A DNA stretch of 64,000 bases from Lunularia cruciata (lineage: Eukaryota > Streptophyta > Marchantiopsida > Lunulariales > Lunulariaceae): the NCBI GenBank assembly GCA_948567375.1, contig OX419755.1:14017001-14081000 (forward strand), written 5' to 3'. The notes under the pieces were generated by a model. It saw only the letters and a list, made by a program, of their open reading frames with translations. It was not told the DNA's origin and did no database searches. Position numbers and translations under genes: made by a program. Shown here one piece after another: positions 45,601-54,524 of this stretch; within the stretch, counting starts at the first letter, position 1; each line of letters begins with the position of its first letter.

Positions 45601-46169
45601 ATATGATCCTCAACTATTGTAATACTCCAAGGACAAGAGAATAGAGAAAACACAAATTTCACACTCAAACCTCTGATACCCCAAAGTGGCACCTTCCCTT
45701 CATGATATAGACAAAGAGGATCTCCTCCAAGGAAGCACCATCATAGGATTAGGCACATAGATAGGTGACATGTCGGTTCTAGTCCTATCGGGTTAGTCAA
45801 ACAAGCTTTGACTAGAGGGAATTGTTTAAGGAATCTTCTTGTAGGAATCTTAGAATCACATGGGTGAGGTACCATTGGAAAGCTCTTGATGAGACAAAGC
45901 AAGAGAGAGGGAAGACCATTCTTCCCTTCATTGTGGAGGGAAGATGGGAGGGGAGAGGAGGAGGATTGATACATTTTTGAGGCCTAATTCATCCGTTTAG
46001 GCCTCCAAAATTGCCTTCAAAGATTTCAGGCATATTTTGGTTCCTACTCTATAAATAGAAGTCCCCTTTTGGTGATATCTCTTTCTGATCTATTTAGTCC
46101 ATCATGTGTAATATCCTTCTAGATGTTATCAAAACAATTCTCACCTTTAAATCACATGTTTAACTATTG

Positions 46170-46238
46170 TGTAATAGTATGGACTTTAGCAATGTAGCTA
46201 GTAAGGCTAACAAAGTAGAGAATAAGCCAAATTAGCCA
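46170..46238 (+). repeat. LTR1 fragment, first 69 bp
   Basis: TGTAATAGTATGGACTTTAG ... GCCAAATTAGCC matches the first 69 bp of LTR1 and then stops abruptly. It abuts the truncated LTR2 of element D, marking a deletion or rearrangement point. Confidence 0.75.
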
Positions 46239-46679
46239 CTACACTCGTGTCCTCTTGGAAGTCCTTCCACTCCACAAACCTCATACAACTCCTTGGTCTT
46301 AGATCTTCTCCATCCCAATCTTGGTGAAGAAGGTCCAGCATGCAAATCCAAATCAAACACTTTAGGAGATTTTGGTGAAGGATCTTGGAGAGAGTCTTAG
46401 TACAACTACAAAAATACTACCGCCTTCATCAACTAGTTCTGAAGATTAGTGATATAGATAATCTTTCAACTTATGGATAAACTATCTATGAGAGTTTGAT
46501 TAATATGCACTCTAGGATTTGATGTTGCTATAGAAATCTGAACCTTTTGTGTTCCCTAGGATGGATTATTCTCAAATTGTGTTATTTATGGACAGACTCT
46601 ATTACTTATAGAGTGAGAGAAAAAAAAGAGAAAAAAAAATTTGCGAGAAAAGAAAGATAGTGAGGGGTTAAGATATGGA

Positions 46680-47600
46680 AACTTCCAGTTTTCTTTGGCA
46701 AGGATGGAAAAGATGTGGAGGCCTTTTTGAAAGACTTCAAGAGAGCTTGCATAAGAAACAATGAGAGGAGGAAGAATGATTGGGCCTCATTATTACCAAA
46801 TTTCTTTGAGGATGCAGTACTTGCATGGTATGAGTCAAAATACCAAAAGAGAGAGGAGAGATGGAGAAGAAGAGTCTTGGGAGAGTTTGACTTCAACACT
46901 CATTGAGAACTTTCTTACAAATGAGAGTTATGAGAGATTGATGAGTGAGGTTACCTTTCTCAAACAAGGACATGGACAGAAAGTGAGAGTCTATGTGGAA
47001 AGAATGGAAAAGTTAAAGTCCAGATTTTTCCTAGTGTTGAGAAAGAGTGGGGATGATGTAGAGACTACTATGATTGGCATAGGGGCCATACTCACCAAGA
47101 ATTTTGTCGGAGGATTGAGACCACAAATTAGAAGCAATGTGAGATATGAGAAACCTTCTTCCAAGGTTGAAGCTTTCTAGATTGCAATTTGTATGGAGGA
47201 GAGTTTGGAAGGGGATGAGAGTGATTTGGTGGTGAAGGAGGTTGTGCATCCTCCTCAAGGTTATAAGTACGGTGGGACTTCTAATAATTTGGTGGTAAGG
47301 GTTGCACCACAAGTAGCAGTTGCTCCAGTTCTTGCACCTCCACCAAAGGATCCACTTCAAACCATCATAGCACAACGAGTAGATCTCAAGATCAATGTGG
47401 TGCAACTATGGGAGAAGAGAGAGGTAGATCAGAATGTGGGGAGAGGGCCTAGGAGTTATGGAAACTATCCATATAGAGGAGGCCAACCAGCCAACAATTT
47501 CAATGAGAGAAAATTTTTTTGAATGTGGAGGAAGAGGCCATATCCAAAGGAATTGCCCAAATTCCACTTACCATGGAAGAGGAGGTTATGAGGGAGCCAA
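46680..47600 (+). pseudogene. Element B gag
   Basis: Capsid homology KLPVFFGKDGKDVEAFLKDF, WASLLPNFFEDAVLAWYE, then after a frame change near 46860 TLIENFLTNESYERLMSE, LKQGHGQKVRVYVERMEKL and NFVGGLRPQIRSNV. The zinc knuckle ECGGRGHIQRNCP (near 47518) lacks the first Cys, which reads Phe, and is out of frame with the capsid. The Lys/Arg/Gly-rich tail GRGGYEGANGGKEG follows. Confidence 0.8.
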
Positions 47601-47949
47601 TGGAGGGAAAGAGGGAGGAACTGAAACCCAAGTGGCTCCTAATCCAAACAAAGGTAAGGGGATAGCATCCATAGATGTGGCTGAGAGTAAGCATGAGAAG
47701 AGAGAGTGCTCAAACTCAAAGGGTCTTAATTTGGAGCTTTTGGCACAAGAGAAGAAGAGAGCTCATTTTGCATAGGATGTTCACTTTGCTCAAGGATACT
47801 CCTATGTCTACTAGGAGCACTCGCACATCAACACCATCAACAATAAAGACTCCAAGGAAAAAGTTGAGGATGGAGGAATTTTTGATTTGAAAGCAACAAT
47901 GGAACTACAATGTGTTGGAGGATGTTAGTAGCACAAGGCTAACATCACA

Positions 47950-48410
47950 ATGGGCCAATTGATTGCTTTGAACCCTACATTGAGAAAGGAGCTTAGAGGG
48001 GATTTGAGTTCTACAAGGAGCAAGAGGAAGAAGAAGGCAAAAGCTCCAGTATCAATGGGGGTGGTGGATGCCAAGCCAACACCATGGGAGGCTTGTGAAT
48101 ATGCCTCTAAGATTGATGTGAGAGTGAATGGTCATAACATCAAGGATGCATTGGTTGATGGAGGATCAGCAGTAAATGCCATGTCAAAAAGGTTGATGAA
48201 GAAGTTAGGTATGATACCCTCAAGACCTTCAACATTTGTGGTGAGCATGGCAAACAAGTAACAAGTTCGACCAGTAGGGGTGATGGATAAAGTGGTAGTT
48301 TCAATTATGGGAGTTCAAAATCTCATGACTTTCCAAGTCTTGAAGGATTCAAGCTATGACTAACTGCTTGGGAGGCCATGGTTGAGAGCAACACATACAA
48401 TTGATTGATG
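47950..48410 (+). pseudogene. Element B aspartic protease
   Basis: The frame 47950-48261 contains ALVDGGSAVNAMSKRLMKKL, the retropepsin active site with D-G-G, a variant common in plant Gypsy proteases. It goes on through a stop at 48260 to VVSIMGVQNLMTFQVL and LLGRPWLRATHTID, the usual C-terminal protease block. Confidence 0.8.
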
Positions 48411-48599
48411 GCACAAAGGGTACTTGAGGATTGGGCCATCAAACCATAGAGTCACAGTTCATGTGACTAAAACCACCAACATTTCACATTTAGATACACC
48501 ATCTTTTTATTATTGGGAATCAGATTATGAAGAAAGAGCTTTAGGTGTGGACACAAGCATGGAGCAAAATCTAAGACCTTCCATTCCTTTTAGGCTTGA

Positions 48600-49190
48600 C
48601 AAAGTTATGCTAATTCTTGGGGATGGTTGGGTACTATAGGAGGTTCATCTTCTCATTTTCCAACAAATTTTATGCATTGACCATCTATATGAAGAAGGGT
48701 GTAGATTATATGGTGATTTTAGAAGATAAGGAGACTCTCAAAGCTTTTGAGGAGCTCAAGCAATCCCTTGTTGTAGCTCCAATTCTTGCTAAACTTGATT
48801 GGAGTAAGCCTTTCATCCTCTACACTGATGCTTCTAATGCAGCTATAGGATGCACTCTTAGTCAATTAGACCAAGATGGGCATGATCATCCAATAGCTTA
48901 TGCTAGTAGGCAAATGGTTTCAATAAAGAAAAACTACTCTGTCACAGAGAGAGAAGGGTTGATAGTGATCTTTGGTCTCAAGAAGTTTAGACATTACTTG
49001 ATTGGAGGGGAAGCCACCATTGTCATAGATCACAAGGCTTTGAAGTACATCTTCAACAAGCCTAATGTTGAAGGGATACTAGCAAGGTGGATGATACTCT
49101 TGTCTGAGTATGACTACACCATTGAGGATAGGCCAAGAAAGAAACATGCAAATGCTGATTTTTTTATCTAGAGCCTATGATCATGATAGA
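48600..49190 (+). pseudogene. Element B RT C-terminus and RNase H; RT catalytic core deleted
   Basis: Frame 48617-49171: GMVGYYRRFIFSFSNKF is the last part of an RT thumb region, followed by the RNase H-type block PFILYTDASNAAIGCTLSQL, PIAYASRQM, NYSVTEREGLIVIFGLKKFR, HYLIGGEATIVIDHKALKYI and ARWMILLSEYDYTI. Protease sequence runs straight into the thumb: the fingers and palm with the catalytic Asp residues are missing, a deletion of roughly 1 kb. Confidence 0.85.
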
Positions 49191-49309
49191 GATGAGCCGG
49201 TGGATGATTCCTTCCCGGATGAGGAGCTCATGAAAATCTCAATCACTCAAGAGGTTCCAATGGAGTACAAGGAGATTATGGATTTTGTGACAAGACTATC
49301 CATTAGGGA

Positions 49310-50530
49310 TGCATGCTAAGGAGAGGAAGGCCCTTGCAGCAAGATCTAGACCTTACACAATGGTGGAGAATATTCTTTTTCACCAAGGAGCAGATGGTCT
49401 ATTTCAAAGAGCAGTGGGTAAGGAAGAGTCTATCCTATTCATAAAGGAGTTTCATGAAGGTTAGTATGTGGAGGACACTTTGTAGGAAAGGTGAATGCTT
49501 TCAAGATTCTAGATACAGGTTAGCATTGGAGAGGGATTTTCAAGGATTGTCTTGATTATTGCAAAACTTGTCATGTTTCTCAAGTTTTTGCTAGAAAGTC
49601 TACATCCACTCTACCACTTAGATAAATTCCATTGCTAGGACCTTTTGAGAAGTAGGGAATTGATTTTGTAGGTACTCTCAATAGAAACCTGAGGAACAAT
49701 TGGTATATTGTGGTAGTTACTGATTACCTTACCAAGTGGGTTGAGGCTAGACCATTGAGGAACAAGAATGAAGATGAAGTTGGTAGATTTCTTTATAAAC
49801 GCATTATCACTAGGTTTGGATGCCCTTTAGAGTTGGTTTCTAATAGAGGAGTAGAGTTTAAAGGAAGCATTACTACAACCATGCTATGACATTTTTTTAT
49901 CACACATAGAGTAACTATATCTTATAAGCCAAATTCCAATGGCTTGGCACAGAGAACCAATCAGACCTTGTCCATGATATTGGCCAAAGATGCAGAAATG
50001 AAGGGGGCTAAACATCATTGGGACAAGAGGATTCATACAGTTTTGTGGGAGTATAGGACAACCATGAAGACTTCCACCAGATATTCTCCATTTCAATTGG
50101 TATATGGTACTAAGTCTACCTTACCTATTCACTTTGATCTTCCTACCTTCCAAAGCATTCATAGGAGATTGAAAAAAACACAAGGAGGTGATGCAGAGAA
50201 GTCAAGGAAGGAACAACTTATGGAGTTAAAAGAGGAAAGAGCAATTGCTATGGTTTGAGTGGAGCAGGCCCAAAGGAAACAAAAGGAGAGCTTTGACAAG
50301 AGGCAAGGCAAGAAGAAGGTGGAGCCTTTCCAAGAAGGTGATTGGGTTACGTTGTTTGATTCTATTTGATTCAAGAGAGTGAAAAAGAAGCTTTTGCCTA
50401 AGTACTTTGGACCTTTCATAGTGGAGAAGGTGTGGGGCAATTACACCTATGATCTCAAGGATTTGGGAAGAAGACACTTTGATAGGATTAACCATGATAA
50501 GTTGAAAATATATCATAGAAAGTAGAGAGA
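49310..50530 (+). pseudogene. Element B integrase, catalytic residues lost
   Basis: An HHCC finger is readable with shifts (FHEG, CGGHFVGK, DYCKTCHVSQ). The core follows: GIDFVGTL (first Asp kept), then LVSNRGVEFKG, where the second catalytic Asp is Asn, then PNSNGLAQRTNQTLS, where the catalytic Glu is Gln. The C-terminal part GDWVTLFDSI, KLLPKYFGPFIVEKV, NYTYDLKDL is present; no chromodomain follows. Confidence 0.85.
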
Positions 50531-50573
50531 CCTTCACTTTGAGGACAAAGTGAAAACTTAGTCTAGGAGTAAA

Positions 50574-51217
50574 TGTAACACCCATTTGTGCATATGTGTG
50601 GTATTGTGATATTTAGCTTGATATTACTAGTACTTGAGAGATATTATTTATATAAAGATAAAGGATTATTCTACATTAGTCATGATTAGCTAAAGTTAGT
50701 CATAGCTAAGATAGAGTGGACCTTACTTTATAGGAAGTGGAAAAGATGAGCATCACTATTTTGGATTCTAATGTGTTGACTTGGTATTATTCCTAGGTGT
50801 TTTGCTTTGAGGAAAGAGTTGAGAACTCTTGGGCCTGCAAGCCTTTTTGTTTTGGATTCTTCTATAGTCCAAGGATAGCCCATGTGAAGGAATCCTTGAC
50901 TTAGTGGTTGGATCAAGATAAGATCACATGCTAGTGGAATATGCCCATGTGAATGGATATTGCTTTCTACTTTTTGACTTTACTTGACTTTTAGTCTAGT
51001 AACTTGAGTTACTACGGTAATTAGTAACTTTGGTGTATAACTATTTCACAAGTATATAAACAAGGGGTGAGGAGGTACTCATCATCCTTTCATTTGCAAC
51101 TATCTTTCTCATTTGAGTTCTCTAGTGATCAATGTCTTGAGTCTTGGAGTATTAGCCTTGGGGGAGTATGATGGAGTTGGGGTTCCTTGCCTTCTTAGTC
51201 CATGGTGCGCTACCACA
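50574..51217 (+). repeat. LTR3 of element B, followed by a primer-site-like sequence
   Basis: TGTAACACCCATTTGTGC ... GCGCTACCACA, 644 bp, starting shortly after the end of the integrase frame. Right behind it lies TAGCAATCAGAGG (51219-51231), close to TGGTATCAGAGC. A primer site after the downstream LTR suggests an LTR shared by two tandem internal regions, or chance. Confidence 0.65.
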
Positions 51218-51475
51218 ATAGCAATCAGAGGTTCATCCTAAGTGAGAGACAGGCCGGCTCATAGTACATACTCTTGATGTGGAATCGATTCAAGAATAGG
51301 AAGCTAGATGCAAGAAATTGTCCTCCTGGTGCATCCATCCCATCCACTCTCTAAAGCCCTTCCCAAATCTAGCAAATACTCTATGTTCCAACTCAAATTA
51401 CTTGGTTTCAATAGTTGTGCTCTTCCAAGGGAGGTGATCCACTCTATTGGATTAAAACACTCACTCTTATACCAT

Positions 51476-52212
51476 TGTAATACTCTGAAGACAAGAGAAG
51501 AGAGGAAACACAAATTTCACACTCAAAACTCCAATGTCTCAAAGGAGCACCTTCTCTTTATTCTATAGACAACGAGGATCTCCTCCAAGGAATCTCAACC
51601 ATAAGATTAGGCACATAGATAGGTGACATGTTAGAAAGCTCCACCCTTGGATTACTTACTTGGATAGGTGACATGTCGATCCTGGTCCTATCTGGTTGGT
51701 CAAACAAGCTTTGACAAAAGTGCATCTTTTAGGGAATCTTCTTATAGGAATCTTAGAATCATGAGGGTGAGGAACCATTGGAAAGCTCTCAATGAGTCAA
51801 AGAAGGGAGGAGGGAATGCTAGCCTTTCTTCCATTTGAAGGGAAAATCTGCACATTTTTTAGGCCTAATTCATTTGTTTTGGCCTCCAATATTGCCTCAA
51901 AGATTTCAAGCATATTTTGGTTCCTACTCTATTAGTAGAAGTACTCTTTTGGTGATGTCCCTTTCTGATCTATTTAGTCCATCATGTGTATCATCTTTCC
52001 AGATGTTACCAAACCAATTCTCAACTTTAAATCACATGTTTAGCTATTGGTTCTAAGGTTTTCAAGTCTATTTCAATTTTTTCCCCATTAGTAGAAATAC
52101 TCTTTTGGTGATACTTTTATCTGATCTATTTTTTCCATCATGTATAACATCATTCCAGATATTACCAAACTAAATTTCACACTAGATCCTATGGCTAGCT
52201 CTTGGTATTATA
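51476..52212 (-). repeat. LTR2 copy at the right end of element D
   Basis: TGTAATACTCTGAAGAC ... CTCTTGGTATTATA in plus orientation. Two related units, at about 51900-52070 and 52075-52212, each begin (A/T)TTAGTAGAA(G/A)TACTCTTTTGGTGAT and end in a CCAGAT(G/A)TTACCAAAC block. A third, near 51640-51690, duplicates the GATAGGTGACATGT segment. GGTCAAACAAGCTTTGAC near 51698-51715 is the W-box pair. Confidence 0.8.
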
Positions 52213-52215
52213 ACT

Positions 52216-54090
52216 ACCCTGTGTGGTTGATTTTGATGCTTCTAACTTTGCAATTGGAGTCGTGTTACAGCAAGAATTCCTAGATGGACTACATCCCATT
52301 GCCTTTGTGTCTCACCGAATAAATATGGCTGAAAGAAATTACTCTGCTTGAGATCAAGAACAACTTGCAATGGTAAATGCCACCAAGGTATGGAAGCATT
52401 ATCTCTTGGGAAAACAAGTGATCATGCAAACTGATCATAAACCATTGTTGAAGACCTTACACTTAGAACAGATGAAGAGTCAACATCATCAATGGGAGGA
52501 ACAACTCTAATTGTTTGATACCAAACTTGAATACAAACTAGGTTGGTTCCATGTCATCCTTGATGCTCTATCACGACAACCTAATTTTAAGTCTCTTCCT
52601 CTCATCATGGCAACAATTATGATGGTGTCAATTGACTCCAAGGTCCAAAATAAGTTTCAGTCAGCTCTACAACAAGATCCCTTCTTCCAATTGGTATATG
52701 TTCATCTTACAACATGCGACAAGGAGTACAATGTTTTCTCCTTCAAGGAAGGCCTTCTATTCCATGAAGACCGAATCTATGTTCTAGCCAAAGGTGATCT
52801 CCAACTTGTGCGCCTTCAAGAAGCCCATGATTTATAATTAGTTGGTCACATGGGTGTGGACAATATCTTGGGTACCCTATAATGCCAATGGTGGTGGCCC
52901 AACATGACACAAGATGTTCAAGATTTTATCCGATTGTGTGAGAGATGCCAACGTAACAAGGCTAACAACCACAAGCTGAGTGGACTCCTTCAACCACTCT
53001 CCATTCCATCTACGCGATGGGAACACATGAGCTTGGATCTCATCACATCCTTGCCTAAGACAAAGCAAGGACATATAGCAATCATGGATATTGTGGATAA
53101 GCTTAGTAAGCAAGTCCACTTGGCACCAACCTTTGATACCATGGATGCTCCAACCTTAGCTCAAATCTACTTTGACAATGTCTTCAAGCATCATGAGATG
53201 CCACATGCACTCATCTCCGACCGTGACCCTTGATTCATTGGGAAGTTTTTGCAAACACTCTTCTAGATACTTGGCACCAAGCTTGCTTTGTCCCCAGCCT
53301 ATCATCCTCAAACGTGCAAATTGTACCTTGGAGGATATGTTGCCTGCCATTGTCAATGTCCACCATACCAATTGGGACGAATGTCTTGCAACTGCATAAT
53401 TTGCCTACAATAAAAATAGGCAAGCACTAGATTTTCTCCTTTCTTTCTCAATTATGGCCAAGATTTACTTGTTCTAGATTCTCTTCTTGCTCCTCTTCCA
53501 TCTCAGGTCCATCATAGTTCAACCTTCTTGACCACCATATCCCAATCTCTCCAACAAGCCAAATCTCACCTCCTTGTTGCTCAAAATTGTCAAAAATAAT
53601 ATACGGACCACCATCGTTGTGATCTCATCTTTGAAGTCGGTGATAATGTCATGCTATCCTCTAGTACCCTACCCTTCCCACTTGATACCCAAATTTGTAT
53701 ACTTTCCCCTAATTGGATAGGACCCTTTGATGTCACCCAAATCATCTCTCTTGTTGCTTATCTACTTGCCTTACCTTGTCATATGCGCATCCACCATGTC
53801 TTTCAGATTTCCAAATTGAAACCCTTTTTTCCTAACCCATCTTCTTTTTCCTCTTGTTTCCAACCTCCTCCTCCTCCCATCCCTATCAATGATCATGAGG
53901 AGTACGCAGTTGATCGTATTCTTGCATGTTGCCACATCCAACGAGGATGCCAAAAACATACGGAGTACAAGGTCCTTTGGAAAGAGTATCCCCTTCATAA
54001 TGCCACATGGGAACCTCTTTCTCACCTCCAAAATGCACAAATGGCCATCCATGAATTTAAAGCTTCAATGGCAATGAGGACGTCACCAAC
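52216..54090 (+). pseudogene. Element A pol, second part: RNase H, integrase and chromodomain
   Basis: RNase H: VVDFDASNFAIGVVLQQ, PIAFVSHRINMAERNYSA, WKHYLLGKQVIMQTDHKPLL, WFHVILDALSRQPN. Integrase: HHCC finger with GHMGVDNIL and LCERCQRNK, core MSLDLITSLP and ALISDRDP, then YHPQT running into CTLEDMLPAIVNVH, so the block NGQ-x-ERVN with the catalytic Glu is deleted. Near 53903-54061 the chromodomain reads YAVDRILACCHIQRG, EYKVLWKEYPLHNATWEP and LQNAQMAIHEFK; such domains target chromoviruses to chromatin with particular histone marks. Stops near 52510, 52838 and 53232 and several shifts. Confidence 0.88.
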
Positions 54091-54094
54091 TAAC

Positions 54095-54106
54095 GGTGGG
54101 GGAATA
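54095..54106 (+). other. Polypurine tract of element A
   Basis: GGTGGGGGAATA precedes the 3' LTR directly; it is the primer for plus-strand synthesis in LTR elements. Confidence 0.7.
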
Positions 54107-54519
54107 TGTAACAATATGGAGTTTAGCGACATAGTTAGTAAGGCTAACAAAGTAGAGAATAAGCCAAATTAACCCTGAATATTCTAGAAATATCTAGGAA
54201 GCTTCTTGGGAAGCTTCCCAACTAGCTTAACTTGCACCCCAAGTAGGTAGCTTCCATCTAGCTTATCTTGCACGCCAAGTAGGCGGCTTCTAGAAGGAAT
54301 TTTCTAAGGAAGTTTCTTGAGAAACTTCCTGGTTAACTTGGCTTGTACTCTAACAAAGTGGCTCAAGGTAACTTCTTGAGAAGCTTCTAAAGAACCTTGT
54401 ATGCTACCTAAAAATACTAAAGCTGAAACTCATGCTAGGCATTCAAAGTTTTCTCACATTCAAATGTCCCAATGTGAGTTTCTATTCTCTTATTCTCTCC
54501 TCGGTCTCGGTCTTTTACA
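54107..54519 (+). repeat. 3' LTR (LTR1) of element A
   Basis: TGTAACAATATGGAG ... GTCTTTTACA, 413 bp. It contains TTCTAGAAATATC, GGAAGCTTCTTGGGAAGCTT and TTCTAGAAGGAATTTTC; its TATA box has decayed to TAAAAATA. It differs from the 5' LTR at many positions, which points to an old insertion. Confidence 0.9.
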
Positions 54520-54524
54520 CTCTT

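Larger units (their letters stand above)
46239..51217 (+). mobile_element. Element B: second Ty3/Gypsy element (LTR3), deleted and without 5' LTR
   Basis: Plus-strand order gag (46680-47600), protease (48040-48400), RT tail plus RNase H (48600-49190), integrase (49310-50530) and LTR3 (50574-51217). No LTR3 copy was found on the left side, and no chromodomain is present after the integrase, so it belongs to a lineage different from element A. It lies inside element D. Confidence 0.8.
45618..52212 (-). mobile_element. Element D: LTR2 retrotransposon inserted into element A, internal region mostly replaced
   Basis: LTR2 copies lie at both ends (45618-46167, truncated; 51476-52212, 737 bp), flanked by ACTAT (45613-45617) and ACTAC (52213-52217), a 5-bp duplication with one mismatch. 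Removing D rejoins element A between PILQPYDPQL (end of RT) and VVDFDASNFAIG (start of RNase H). On the minus strand TGGTATAAGAGTG (51474-51462) directly follows the LTR at 51476 and resembles the TGGTATCAGAGC primer site, so D reads on the minus strand. Only about 250 bp of its own internal sequence (51218-51475) is evident; the rest is element B and an LTR1 scrap. Confidence 0.75.
42321..54519 (+). mobile_element. Element A: Ty3/Gypsy chromovirus, full-length but dead, split by element D
   Basis: Structure: 5' LTR1 (42321-42741), primer-binding site, gag, protease, reverse transcriptase, [element D 45618-52212], RNase H, integrase with chromodomain, polypurine tract, 3' LTR1 (54107-54519). 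The flanks CTCTT at 42316-42320 and 54520-54524 are an exact target duplication, so both LTRs belong to one insertion. Without D the element is about 5.6 kb, normal for plant chromoviruses. Frameshifts, stops, loss of the RT Asp pair and a deletion in the integrase core make it non-autonomous. Confidence 0.92.

Noticed and set aside
45618-52212. Elements D and B as a single retrotransposon
   Set aside because: B codes on the plus strand and ends in its own LTR3, while the LTR2 primer-like site of D reads on the minus strand.
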